From the NCBI GenBank assembly GCA_029378245.1, contig JARKIF010000001.1:930001-994000 (forward strand): a stretch of DNA of 64,000 bases, in the 5' to 3' direction. Origin of the DNA: Roridomyces roridus. Lineage: Eukaryota; Basidiomycota; Agaricomycetes; Agaricales; Mycenaceae. This document shows, one piece after another, positions 43,362 through 55,500 of the stretch. The notes below the pieces were generated by a model. It searched no databases. It saw nothing but the letters and a program-made list of their open reading frames with translations, and was not told the DNA's origin. How positions within the stretch are numbered: position 1 is the first letter of the stretch; every line of letters begins with the position of its first letter. Made by a program: the position numbers and the translations under genes.

Positions 43362-45848
43362 TCAACGTGCCTTAAACTCGGCCTTCATCTCATCCGCAAG
43401 CTTCTCCGCAATCGCAAAACACCCACCGGCCTATTAGAACTCCAATCAGCTAACGCTTCGAGAAAAAGAGCAAGACCTCACCGTATGACCCGAGATGATA
43501 AACGGAAACACCGACGCGTCACAAATTCTCAACCCCTTGATCCCATAAACCCTCAATTTCGCATCCACAACACCCTCCTCCGCCTCCGGCGCCATCCGGC
43601 ACGTGCTGGTGGGATGATACACCGTCTCCACGCGGTCACGCACAATATCGCGAATCTCCTCATGCGTCATCTTATACGTGCTATGATCCAGCTCCTCGTG
43701 CCTATCGTTGTGGTCGAGGAAACCGTCCATAGCTTTGGCGTGTGCGATGTTAAGGAGGAGGCGGAATCCACGGGCGAGTTTCTCGAGGTCATCTGGGCTT
43801 TTGAGGAAGCTATCCGAAAATTAGGCGTTTTCCCCCCCAGAGATATAAGACGCACTTGGCATTGACGCTAGGCATCGCCCACGGGTCCGCAGACTTGAGA
43901 AGAACCGCGCCCCTGCTCGTCGGACGAATCAAATAACAATGCAGAGCAAAAGTATGCATCTTAAAGAGGACAGCGCCGTGTTCCTTGTACGCCATGGGCG
44001 TGCAGAAAATCTCGAGATCCGGGCTTCCAGGACCAGACGTACTGTCCTCCAACTTGTCTGGAAACTCGCCAGCGGAGAACAGAACCGGGTCGTCCGAGCG
44101 CACAAACGCGGCGGATTCACCAAACTACAAAACGCATCAGAAACGCCCTCGAGCCTCGATAAATAGCTGACATTGGAAGCAAGCATCCCCTTGCCATTCC
44201 ACGTATACTGCGCCACAGCCTTGATCAACTTGAGCGTCGAACCGACCGAATTGGGACGCAGAATCCTCGCAGAGACGTTAAGCTTGTCTTTCAGGTACAA
44301 GTCAACGACAGGGTGATCGACAAGGTTGGCCCCGACGCCTGGGAGGTCGTGCATGACGGGTATCTGGAACTCTGCGAGTTGTTTAGCAGAGCCGACGCCT
44401 GAGAGCATCAGGATCTGTTCACACAGTCAGCAAGGACAAAAGGACTTTGAGACCCTTTACATGTGGAGAATGAATGGCGCCTGCTCTGTGCGACTATCAG
44501 TTTGGAATGAAGGGACCTCTATTATCAGAACTCACGAAAGAACAACCTCTTTCGCACGGGCTTGATACCGCGGTCCATCCGCCTTCTGGGCAAATGCGAC
44601 GCCGACTGCACGTAACGCTCCATCGGACTGCTCGAATAGAATGCGTGTTACTTGGGCGTTGATGGCGACTTTCAGGTTAGGTCGAGCCAGTACGTCAGGA
44701 GTGAGATAGGCCGTCTCGGAGGAGACTCGTTGGCCCTTGGGATCCACATAGGTCACTACGGAGTGATGAGTGAAGCACCAGGGTGTAAGACAGTAGCTTA
44801 CTGATCTAGAACACGCTCTCTGAATATTCTCGCTGAACTAGGAAGATATTTCACTCACCCTGCTTGCCCCCATTGTCCCTTTCGACCCATTGAAATCAGG
44901 AACGAGAGGAATACCAACTTGTGCGCAAGCCCTCAGGAAAGCCTTGGAATGTTCGGATACGTTATTAAAGTACCCCACACGGACTGGCCCGTGAGCCCCT
45001 CGCTCCGCTGTGTTGACTAGAGGATACGCCGCATCTGGTGTATATTTCTCGAATTTGGTAAAGTACCTGCGGCAATATTGGAATCGGATTGGAAGAGAAG
45101 CGTTGACACACACCGACGCAGGTTCTTCCACGACCACGACTCGTCGCTGATGACCTTTGCCCATTCATCGAAATCACCTGGCGCACCGTACTGCGCCATC
45201 TGTGCGTTGATTGACGAACCTGGGGTGGGTCAGCAGAGTAGTGATGGAGAATGTATATACCCACATCCGCCCAACATCTTGGCTGTGAAACTGGTCAATA
45301 TGGTTCGGTATTAAGGTGTAGTAACGTACCCCGAGGAAAGAAGCGCCTCTGGCCTTTGGCATAGATTTGGGGTTCAGTCCGGAAGCCCCAGACATGGTCC
45401 GTCCAGAAGAGGCTCCCGTATGCGGAGGGAATACGACTGGCGGGCAGCGCGCTCCCACTTTGAATTAAATGGTGTCGGAAGCCCGCAAGTCAAAACAACA
45501 AAGTATGACAGACCTGCCGCCCGCCTCTAGAAGTAGCACCCGAATGGAGGGGTCCTCGCTCAGTCTCGCGGCCAATGCGCATCCCGAGGTACCTGAATCG
45601 AATGAGCCTTGAGAGAAAGTATAGTGCGAAGAGTCCGTACCTCCACCAACAATAATAACGTCGTACTCTGGCTTCGTTGCACCCGTAGACCCAACCTCGG
45701 AGGGATTGGAAATGTACTTGCCCTGCTTCTTCTTGGAGGACACGAGACGCAAGACGAAGAGTACGGTGGCTAGAGTTCCGGTGGAGGCCAGAAGAAGGCG
45801 AGGGTGGGCTGCTAGCAAGCCCCGCAGACGTTGAATGTGCTCGGCCAT
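43362..45848 (-). CDS. membrane-anchored GMC oxidoreductase (His/His active site)
   Basis: FAD-dependent oxidoreductase of the GMC family, multi-exon. The protein starts with a hydrophobic anchor (LLLASTGTLATVLFVLRLV at about residues 18-36), then the FAD dinucleotide fold DVIIVGGGT/SGCALAARL (split by an intron near 45600), LLLEAGG, and the GMC signature region (FPRGKMLGG..SSINAQMAQYGAPGDFDEW). The C-terminus has YHPTSTCRM with the first catalytic His and SGHTAGGC with the second, as in aryl-alcohol oxidase/glucose oxidase-like members and unlike the gene at 8662-11330. The stop at 43362 follows a short last exon with a FAIAEKLADEMK helix. Substrate unknown. Exons read are intact. The N-terminal anchor suggests an ER or membrane location facing the lumen. 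Confidence 0.85.
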
Positions 45849-46482
45849 GACAAGGAGCCGGAATAGCCTGGGGCGGCGGCGCGGCGCTCATATATAATTT
45901 GTGGGAGACTGGAGTGCCCCGGATGGGTGATTGCCGAGACGATGACCTGGGCTACGCCGCTACGTTAGCCTCTCAAGGTCAACGAAAAGGCGGAGGTTGC
46001 AGCTCACTGATAGCCCGGACTCGAGTGAACGAAACCGAGGGTCAATACGCGCTATAACGCGTCGATTTTCGTCCATGAAAATAGCCTTGCAAGAGCTGGC
46101 TGATATTGGGATGGTCAGCAGACCAAGCGTGGGTGCAAATCCCGGCGTCCGACCTGAATTCGTTTCCAAAATGGGTCCAGATGGCTTGGAACGGTCCCGT
46201 GCAGGTATTGGAAGAGGGGCTTGCGACAGTGGTCCTGGTAGTGATCAAAGCCGACTAAGTATTGTTTTGTTTGCAAAGACTCAACGGTGCTGCCTTCAGA
46301 GACCTTGAAAGAATACAGAAGAAAATGCAGAATGCTTGGGGATGCCTGTCGGATCCAGTCTGTGTGTCGTCCGAGTCAATTTTCTAAAATCTGTGGAATG
46401 AGATCAATATCCCCGCGGTCAAGTGAGATACACGTGCCCAAAGCAAACCAACATCTCGTTACTCTGGTTACTCTGCACCACC
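45849..46482. promoter_or_regulatory. shared 5' region of divergent GMC and GBD/FH3 genes
   Basis: 634 bp between two divergent start codons. A TATA-like TATATAA lies near 45890 for the minus-strand gene. No further gene or repeat is supported. Confidence 0.35.
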
Positions 46483-48498
46483 ATGTTCAAGGGCATCCTT
46501 CCCAAGAGAATCGCGTCTTCCGACTTTACCATGGTCACCGCCCTCGGCGAACCTCCTGCCACTGCCCCAAACAAGGAGAACCAGCCTGGGGGCAAGCCCA
46601 CGCGCGCCCCTGGGAACCCCCAATCTCGCAAACGGACCAACACCAAGAGCAAGGAGCAACCCCCGACCAGTGCGGACATGGGGGATGCGTTCGACAAGCT
46701 TCTGGTGTGTACAACATCGAAGGGTTGGTAGCAATGTCGCTCATGTTGTCGTAGGAGGACTTGCAGATCCCCACCACGCTCCGTCCAAGACTCCTGGGCA
46801 TGGAGTCCACCGTAAAGGCGGCCATGCTCAAGTCATCCCAGACGATGACTGTTTCTCCCTTCCCTTTGGTGCCAGAAGCGCCCCTCACCCCCAGGTCGAC
46901 TGCCCTGCGTCGCACACGCAGCACAGAATCCTTCGACTCCCCGCGCCACCCGAAACACTCACTAGAGCTCGACCTCCCTCCACCGCGTGCACCTGCTCTC
47001 TTTGCCGAGACTGCCCAGAGCGGTTCGCAGGAACGGAAAGCGAGCGGCCACTGGCGTGGGACCTCCTTCGACGCGACGCGGTTGTTTTCACGGAGTCAGG
47101 TTAACCTGCCTCTGTCGACCTCCCTCGTGGATCTCACTTCCAAGGCGTCGAAAGAGCGCAGCGCAACTGGAGGCAAAGACAAGGCCGCCAAGGATCTCTC
47201 GCCTCACCGGTTCTTCAGCATGCTCTCCGGCACGTCCAGTACCGAACTGGATATCGAGGGGGTGAAGAAGCTCAGAATCATGCTTCGGAACGAATCTGCT
47301 AGCTGGTCAGAGGAGTTCTTGAAACTGGGCGGATATGCCGCGCTTTTGACGCGTCTGAATGAGATCCTGGAAGTCGAGTGGAGGTGAATTCATTCTTCTT
47401 TCATTGCTGCGTCTTTCTCACCGCCCCATCAGGGAGGAGCAACGGGACGACCAAACACTACACGAGCTCCTCCGGTGCTTCAAAGCGCTCTCCACCTCGT
47501 CCATCGGATGCTTCGCCCTCCGCAGCTCATGCCCCACACCCTTCGTCCAGCTTGTCAGTCTCCTCTACTCTGACAAGAAACCGGGTGATGTGGCCTCTCG
47601 CCAACTCATTGTAGACCTCCTCCTCACCCTCTTCGATCTCTACCCAAACTCGGCTCTGCCTGCGCTGAACACCCGCTCCTCGCCACGCCGCGAAGCCTGG
47701 GAGACAGCGTCGACCTCCCCTGCAACAAGCAACCTCATCACCCTCCCTGCGCCGCACAAAACTCTCTACTCGCTCATCCGCGCTCTCTTGCTCACGCCGG
47801 CACCCCCTCCGAGCGAGTCACCCGCGATGCCCATCTCTCCGCATGCGTTCATCGAGTCGCTGCACCGCCCACGGATCTACAAGACCTACCTCCAAGAACT
47901 CTCGGACGTGTGCCGGGACTACTTTTGGGTGTTTTGCCATCCCAACAACACCATTTGGGTGTTGGGCGAGACGGATGAAGGTCGAGTCGAGAAGCCAAGG
48001 GCACCCGGTGGCATGACCGGTGGAGTGGAGTTTGAGGCCATGGGGTATTTCACGACGCATCTGAGGCTGATCAATTCCATTGCGAGGGCGGTGGCGGAGC
48101 TGAATATGCCCAAGGAACACGAGCTTTCGGCGTATAGATTCCATGCCGATTTGTTCTTGTCTGGGTTCGAGAGGATCATCCTGGTATGTGCCTTTCCCTC
48201 TGTGGTGGTGCGATTGACGAATAAACACGCTTAGATTTCTCGCAAGGCGTCGACGACGTATTACCCGACTTTGCACCTCGAGTTGGCGAGGTACATGGTG
48301 CATTCTGCAAAGGCGGGGTATGAGGTTCCGTGGACTGTATCGAGGCTTGTGGGCCCGCCGCCAGCTGGGTTGGCGAAAGGCACCCCTGGGAGTGCTGGGA
48401 GGAGCCCTCAGGGATCGCCGACGAAGCGCGCTGCTGGGGGGAGAAGTACGCCTGTGTTGGCGGGGTCGAAGAAGGTCGAGCCGATGAAGATTGCTTGA
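46483..48498 (+). CDS. formin-type GBD/FH3 domain protein without FH2, 621 aa
   Basis: Four exons: 46483-46704, 46755-47383, 47433-48183, 48235-48498. The N-terminus is short and basic (MFKGILPKRI). The region around EDLQIPTTLRPRLLGMESTV, the helix KKLRIMLRNESASWSEEFLKLGGY and the long armadillo-like helical part (LHELLRCFKALSTSSIGCF, LIVDLLLTLFDLYP) match the GTPase-binding/FH3 module of diaphanous-related formins, which bind Rho GTPases and control autoinhibition. The C-terminus is a Ser/Pro/Lys-rich tail ending in KKVEPMKIA. No FH1 or FH2 actin-nucleating domain follows, so it is either a stand-alone regulator or a scaffold in polarity. All splice joins keep frame. Its 3' end was copied to 49845-49920. 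Confidence 0.75.
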
Positions 48499-48641
48499 AA
48501 TTCTTTCTCTTTTTTTTCTTACGCTCTGCGGCCTTTTTAATCTTAATCTTTGAATCTACGTATGCGTAGCATTTATGTATTTGTATGGTGTGCGCTACAT
48601 CGTCTTTCTGAATTCATCAATACCAAGAAATACGGATACGT

Positions 48642-49705
48642 CTATAAATCATTCTTCAGTTCTGCCCAAGCCGGAAGGCCAAAGAAACTAGGTAGCAAGT
48701 CCCACATTTTCCGACGTCCTTTGGGGATTTCGACTCTAGCATCCTCCTTGCATGCGTTACAGACTTGAGATCGCTTCAGAACCCAACTGATCGATGGAAA
48801 CGCTGCGATTTTCCCCTCCAGCAGGAGTTCCTGCGAAAACTGTGTCCTGGATTTGCTTGCAAGCATCACGGTCTTTGCACAGCTTGGAGCCGTCGGTGCG
48901 CAACCACCCAAGCGAGATTTCCAATTGGCTTGGCAGCAGCTGGGTGCGCGCCAAAATGCAAAGGGTACATCACCGGGTGACAGAGTAACATGTGTTCCAT
49001 CTGGACGCTGAACGCCGTCAAAAAGTTCAGTCTTGCAGATGGAACGAGTCAACGGAGTGTCACAGATGGAACTAAATGGCGGACCTGGGTGAATGCAAGT
49101 AGGATTCGGTAATAGACGCAGGGAAGGAGTTGCAATAAATTGTTTTCCCTTGTCAAAGTCAAGACATCAATGTGAGAACCTTGGTAGCCCTCGTAAGAAT
49201 AGTAGGCTGGAGCACTACTTGTCAACTTGTCATATCCTTCTAGGGTGAAGGGATAATCATTTGTGAGTCGTTCCGTTACAGCTGGCAAGATTTTCTTCAA
49301 TTCGTATTTTCGGCCGAGGCGAATGTGGCTCGCGATGATGGAGAGAGGAAGATTCTCCTGTGCGAAAAATAGCCTAGGACAATGGTCAGTCCCAGTGGAA
49401 CGATCACCAGAAACTGACGGGTCATAGAGGGCATTGAGAATGGTTTCTACGTCTTCAGACGAATCTGAAAGCTCAATTACGGGGCATCCCTCAATCTTGG
49501 GCTCATTCACGGGTTGCGGAAGCCCTTGCAGGTCTCGAAAGACAGAGGAGTGAAGCGAAAGGACGCCCCAATGGACGCGGAACTGGGTGCAGCCGGCTTG
49601 CAGCACTACACTGCCGTCGGAATGCCAGATTTCGGAGGAGCGTACGATCTCGACGTCGTCCGTGCGTTGTCGTTTAACAGGAGGGCCATCCATGGGTGTG
49701 AGCAA
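48642..49705 (-). CDS. BTB/POZ domain protein (copy g), exon 3 partly out of ancestral frame
   Basis: Most complete BTB copy. Exon 1 from ATG 49705 or 49693 encodes KRQRTDDVEIVRSSEIWHS and the BTB fold (TQFRVHWGVLSLHSSVFRDL). A 45-nt intron (about 49377-49421) has no stop and is a multiple of three, so retention would also keep frame. Exon 2 gives LPLSIIASHIRLGRKYELKK to RILLAFTQ. Exon 3 (stop 48642) opens with TELFDGVQRPDG and closes with RSQVCNACKEDARVEI and LPAWAELKNDL, but between them the homologous text CILARTQLLPSQLE to CKDRDACKQIQ lies in another frame, so about 60 residues are read out of their ancestral frame by two compensating shifts. It remains translatable. BTB proteins of this lineage-specific family have no known role. 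Confidence 0.55.
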
Positions 49706-49844
49706 GATTGTTTGTTGAAGAGAAGAGCAAGTCGTTTCGGATCAGACTCTCTTCTCTTTTCATCTATCTCCAAAGGATCCAGAGCGAAGCCTCGAAACCA
49801 CCATAACTCACACGCTGTCTTTCCCCCCACAAGACATGCCTCGA

Positions 49845-49920
49845 ATCGAAGAAGGGGGAGCCGATGACGATGGCTTAAGATCTCTTTCTCTTTTTTGCTT
49901 ACGCTTTGAATCTACGTTAT
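49845..49920 (+). repeat. copied 3' end of the GBD/FH3 gene
   Basis: TCGAAGAAGG...GAGCCGATGA.GAT(T/G)GCTT.A and the following T-rich trailer match 48466-48555, including the stop-codon region. It lies at the join between two tandem BTB units, showing the duplicated block was [GBD/FH3 tail + BTB gene]. Confidence 0.65.
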
Positions 49921-50145
49921 GAGGCTTGAGTGGCCCGCGCGGGACCTCGGGCCTTATGTTAATCTTAACAAGACATGCCTCCGCTTCGCTCCGGCATTTT
50001 TGAGGAACCACGCCAAAAGTGGGGACAGAATGAAGATATCCAATTTCAACACATTTAAAACAGTACAAACATCATATCAGTGACAGCTCGAGGCATTGAC
50101 AGACAAATCCCTTTCAACATGTGCCCACCCCGCAATCCAACCTCC

Positions 50146-50642
50146 CTACGCTCGATGCGGGTAATGAATGGGTAGAATATGCGCGCAAAATGAGAAACAT
50201 GGAGCCCCAGTAGACGGTCGTTGCTGATGGTCACCAATGGTGGCGGGATTTGAAGCTGGGATTTCCGACAGTGATTCGTCTGGTTTGATACGCTCAATCT
50301 CCTCAGCACGGCGAGCAGCGGGCGAGAGTACCAGTAGACCAAGAGCACATGCACCGGGTAGACAACAGTGCAGTATCAAGACGGAATGGCGAGGAAGTGG
50401 AGCCGGCGTTCATTGTTCGATGACGGATACTCAAAGCCGAGGTTCAAGGGACCGAGCGAAATGAACGACAGTAGCGCCGCATTGCCGGCAGCAGAGGCCC
50501 AGTCCAGTAGGAGGGATCCAAGAGCAACCAGCCAACAACCACCGCCGTGACCGGTAGTAGATAGGGATGTGGGGCGGAACATGTGCGTCGCTGTCAGTGC
50601 AGAGTCCAGACACAGGAGAATGAACAAATGGATATGGGACAT
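50146..50642 (-). pseudogene. possible small membrane protein gene, broken
   Basis: From an ATG at 50642 a frame encodes a hydrophobic start (HLFILLCLDSALTATHMF) and a second hydrophobic part (LVALGSLLLDWASAAGNAALLSF) and stops near 50376. In the next frame the reading continues with a third hydrophobic stretch (LPGACALGLLVLSPAA) and a charged tail (RRAEEIERIKPDES) ending at 50146. A one-base shift would join them. I do not recognise the family. The locus sits in about 1.2 kb (49925-51150) that separates the two tandem BTB units and may have been inserted later. Confidence 0.3.
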
Positions 50643-51184
50643 CTTCAGCCTATTTGAAGAGTGAGACGGCGGGAGGGAAGGAGGGAAGGAATGGTGGGGT
50701 AGAGCTCAATTCAGTTCTTGAGGTTTATATGAGATGGTTGCCGAACGCGTGGCCACGGCGAAGCCTGTGCCCCGAGAAGATCTATTGTGGTAAACATTGC
50801 TGTGGAGAACAGCCGAGCCCAACAACGCGCGTTCTCGCCGAGTTGATTGTCAGTCAATGCTTACCATGAGACCTGTCGGCAGCCCAGAAGGAACCCAATT
50901 TGGCAAAAATTCCTCAAGTCCAAGAGCGATGCGCAGCCCTCGGCATGGACGTGTCGCGTCGAGCCGGCGGGTATAACTTTGCAATGCTGTTGAACCACAG
51001 CTTCGATCAGGACAAAGAAGGGGCTCTCGTGGGAGAAATTCATGAAAGAGCTGTGGAAAAGGCACTGGTTTCACAGCAGGACGGAAGAGGGAAACAAAAA
51101 GAGATTATACAAATGGGGAAGCACAAATAGTGATGGAGCCATAATCTTAAAGAACGGATAATCTTATGCCGCTTTGTGTGTTGT

Positions 51185-52480
51185 TTTTTGGATGGTCTGC
51201 ACTACATCGTCTTGCTGAATTCACCAATACCAAGAAACACGGATACGTCTATAGATCATTCTTCAACTCCGCCCAAGGTGGAAGACTGAAGAAACTAGGC
51301 AGCAATTCCCACATCTTCTGACGTCCTGCACCGATTTTGAGTCTAGCATCCTCCTGGCAAGCGTCGCAGATTTGGAAGCGCTTCAATAGCGAATCGATCT
51401 GGGGAAGCACTTGGAGTATTCCCTTCAACGCGCTTTCCGTGTCCTCGATTGGCTGCACCAGGCATCGTCCCTGCACCTGTCGGAGCCGTCGGCCCGGGTC
51501 CATCCGAGGGTGTGCCCCAGTTCCCATTGGCTCTCAAGCAGCTGGTTGCGCCCTAAGATACACAGGCGTATATCAGCGGGTGACAGAGACTAGAGTGGCC
51601 TGAGTTCCGTCTGGACGCTGGACACCGTCAAAAATTTGAGCCTTGCAAAATGTCAAGCCAACCGGAGCGCCAGGGGGGAATCAAAATGGCGGACCTGGGT
51701 GTAGGCCAGAAGTACTCGGTAATAGGCACAGGGAAGGACTGCGAGCAGATTGTTTTCCTTTGCCAGAGTCAAGATATCCATGTAACAACCTTTGTAAGCC
51801 TTAAATTTGCTGGGCTTGTAGTAGCCTGAACCGGGACCCCTAAGGCCGTCGTATCCTTCGAGGGTCGAAGGATTTTCATATGCGAGACGTTCCACTACAA
51901 TTGACCAGATTTTCTTCAATTCGTATTTTCGGAAGTTGAGGCGAATGTGGCTCGCGATTACGGAGAGTGAAAGACTCTGCTGAAGGAAGAAGAGCCTATG
52001 AAATTGTCAATAACGGTATATGGTTGATGGAAGGGAACTGACGGGTCGTAGAGTGCTTTGAGAACGGTTTCAACGTCTTCCGATGAGTCTGAAACCTCAA
52101 TTACTGGGCAGCCATCAACTTTGGGCTCGTTGGGGGGTTGCGGAAGCCCTTGCAGGTCTCGAAAGAAAGAGGAGTGAAGCGAAAGGACGCTCCAATGGAC
52201 GCGGAACTGGGTGCAGCCAGCTTGCAGCACTACACTCCCGTCGGAATGCCAGATTTCGGAGGAGCGTACGATCTCGACATTGTCCGTGCGTTGTCGTTTA
52301 GCAGGAGGACCAAGATCCATGGGTGTGACTCGGAGCAAGATTGTTTGTTGAAGAAAGGAGCAAGACGTTTCGGATCAGACTCGCTCTCTCTCTCTTCTTT
52401 CATCCATGTACCTCCAACCGAGTGAAGCCTCGAAAACCACAAAGCTTCCTTTCAATTCACGGCCAAGACATGCCTCAGCT
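51185..52480 (-). repeat. tandem duplicate of 48560-49842
   Basis: Similarity spans the BTB gene and both flanks: 3' (C.CTACATCGTCTT.CTGAATTC, ACGGATACGTCTATA.ATCATTC) and 5' (GAGCAAGATTGTTTGTTGAAGA, CGTTTCGGATCAGACTC, AAGACATGCCTC). Confidence 0.78.
51249..52338 (-). pseudogene. BTB/POZ protein gene, exon 3 frameshifted (copy h)
   Basis: Tandem paralogue of 48642-49705. Exon 1 from ATG 52338 or 52320 gives KRQRTDNVEIVRSSEIWHS and the BTB core. A 45-48-nt intron joins it to LFFLQQSLSLSVIASHIRL, continuing to LAKENNLLAVLPCAYYRVLLAYTQ. Exon 3 starts AQIFDGVQRPDGTQATL, but a few extra bases near 51590 (a CTCTAGTCTCTG duplication-like stretch) shift the frame and bring a stop at about 51575; the normal text (LCILGRNQLLESQWELG, FQICDACQEDARL, SLPPWAELKNDL) lies beyond in other frames. 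The BTB half could still be made as a truncated protein. Confidence 0.68.
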
Positions 52481-52594
52481 GACAGCAAGGAAGGACTGTG
52501 CTGGCTAAAGGCGTTCACTAGGCCAATTTTGTCGACGATTGAAAATTTCCGACAAGGGACTCTCCATTCCAGATCGCGTGCGTTGAAGACGCGC

Positions 52595-55500
52595 CACCTA
52601 GTGTACCTACGGAATGCTGACTAATGGACCTCGATGGTCCCATTAGATGTTGGTTTGATGGGGCCTTAGAGGTCCCCGGCGGAGGTATGTAATGGCAGCG
52701 ATGGCACACATAGCTATTTTGGGCGCATCCTCCGCCTCCGCCAGTCGAACCGGGACCACCGCCACGGGCGGGAGCATTGTTCACGGCTGCACCAAGGGGC
52801 CCGATACACGTTGAGCACACCTGCTATGCAAGCAGCGAGTCCGGTGCGGTGTGGAGACGGATAGGCAAGCAAACGGGCTGGTTTTGAGGGCAGTGCCAGG
52901 ACCTCCGCCTGCGAGCAGGGGACGGCTTGCAGGCTGGAATCGGGTTCACCATGCAGGTCATACAGCACGCTTGTCGGGGGTAGGTAGTACACTGTATTGG
53001 AGGCAGAGGGAAGGCAGGGGAAGCCGTTTCGGCGTATGACTGGACCTCTTCTCGCGGGCGGAGGTCACCAGCAGGCGGCGGCAGCCTGCTGGAAATTGCC
53101 TTGTTACCCACATCATCCGTGAACAGTCATAAGGTGCCGATCATACGTTGCATGTGGGTGGCAGCGGGACAGCGGCGGGACGGCGATTTGAGCTCGAAAA
53201 ATTGTCCCACCACAGCCCGCGTGGCATCGCTCGACAACTTCATGCATTGGTGAGTGGCTTTAATGAAGGCCAGTCATTCATTATCTATCTATTTTCTGAC
53301 TAAAATCAATGTGACCGAGTGTTCAAAATGATTTAGGCCGCTCCTCGTACCTTGGAGTTGTACAGGCTAGGTTGCAAACTCTACAGTAAGTATTGGCATC
53401 TAACGAGCCATGTAGAGCCCGCCGTAAGGTGGGGCTCCAGTTGTGAGCAGCAGACATACCTATACCTCCGCCACCACCAGACCTGCGCCGCCCCCGCCCG
53501 GATACGTGGTTGTCATTGAGGGCTTGATGCAAGTAACAGATGCAGATTGAAATGTAGAAGTGCAGGTGAGAGCCAAGGCCTTCATTTACAAAGCCTCGAG
53601 CCGTACCTCCGCCGCCACTTCTTTGGTACTTACTACTGATATTAGTTTGTCCTTCGGTCCTTGACCAACCATTGACATATTCAGGACGTTGTATGAATGG
53701 TGTGCTGTACACTGAGGCAAAGATGACACCGTGGCGGAGGCGAAGGTGACCGCGCTGAGGTGGCGGAGGTGTCGTGAATCATGATCGTCGAAGACTGTAG
53801 GCGTACGAGAGTCCACCTTCTGGTTGGTGGTGATTGATAGATCCAAGGCATGACCACGTAGATAGCCAGTTAGCCGCGGTTGGATGTCAGCGCAAAGCGG
53901 CGGTGGTGGTCAAAAGAAGGCGGAGGTGTCAAACACAGCCTCCGAGCTTCTTGCAGATCTGCGATGCAAGATTGATCAGCCAATCAGCAACCGAATAAAA
54001 CGAGGATCACCTTGATTTCACTCGATAAGGGTCGTGTCAAAGCCACCTGGGCTCGGACCAACTTGCGATAACATTCAGAAGGCCGCCCGGGGTCACCAAT
54101 TCAATTTCAAGTCCTGATCTATAAGGAACCTGTGAAATGCACAGTTGAACCCGAAAGGTAGACTACTTCTCTGTAAGAATTGGTGTTCAAGTAATGCACT
54201 TGTTCCATATAAGACTGAAATAATTTCTCTGCTCCAGTATTACATCTCAGATACAATTCAACTGTTTCTTGTGGCTCAAGAACTTCCTAGGCTCCGAGAA
54301 AACATCCATGTTGAATTATTATACAAATCTCCGGAATGTCTGAAAACATCGTGAACTGATGAAGAGCTCTAGATTTTTGGATCCTGCTTTGAAATACAAG
54401 ATGTTGGAGGTGTGATAAGCAAAGATTCAGTGAATTTGCCATTGCCATTCATGTATGAGATGTTGAAATCACCAAGATTGATTGTGTTGGAAATAACGAT
54501 TAATAACAGCCAATCCTTAGTGTCAAAATATAAGACAGAGGACGGGGACAGACAGTTGACAGTCTTGGTTATGCTCCAAAACCATGGAGATGGCCAAGAA
54601 AATTATGGAAGCTGGATCAACCACTCACCTCCACTCCGCCACCTCCGCCACCTGCGCTTGCCTTTGGCTCGCTTCGTGCTCGGCCCTCTAGCTGAACCCA
54701 AGCTCGTGCAGCTAACGAACAACGTGCCACTGACCTCTCTATACTTCGTTTACCTACCTGAGCAGTTAGTAAGGGCCAAAATTCCGAAACATGACCTGGA
54801 GGAGATTCTGATGATGGCGGTGGCGGAGGTGCGCAGGATGCTGCTCAGAGCCAATAGCTATTCCCAACCCCACACCCGAAGGGGAAACCCAAACGCAGAC
54901 CGGCACCCGGGTGATTCATGGATAAGGATAAAGGATAAATCATGTTGCATTGCTCAGATTCGAACAATCCCTCACATTGTACTGTTCAGGAACCACAGAG
55001 TCGCTGCCATCCAATAAAATATCTTGATTCCTTCATCTATGCAATAATAGGGCCCTACCCGCAGAAATTGCTGCTCAAACCGCTGGGCGCCGCTGGTGTC
55101 CAGCCGCTACAAACTCAATGTATTACCCGTCTTGCGTGCATGCCAGCAGTGGTGGGGATTCTATTCCCATTTCCCGCATGCAAGCTACCTGTCCCCGTGA
55201 GCGGAGACTGCGGAGGTCCCACCGCACGTTGAACCTGGCTCTCCCCCTGCCTCCCCCGCCGCCTCCATTACATGCCCCACCCACAAACCCCACGACATGC
55301 ATATTGAACCCAAAAGGCAGGCCTGCACGCCGCCCCGCACGCAGGCGCAGGTCCCGGCGCTGCCCGCCAAAACTACCCTTTCCCTTGCCCACCGCGCTCT
55401 CCCCATCGCGCTTGACTTGCTGCTTGCGCGACAGGTGCGCGCCACGCGCATTGGCCCCGTGGTGCACTGTTCCAGCCCATGGCGGTGGTCCCGAGACGAC

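Noticed and set aside
54955..55000. B-box-like GTTCGAATC on the minus strand
   Set aside because: No matching A box and no foldable cloverleaf; it lies inside the 3-kb element.
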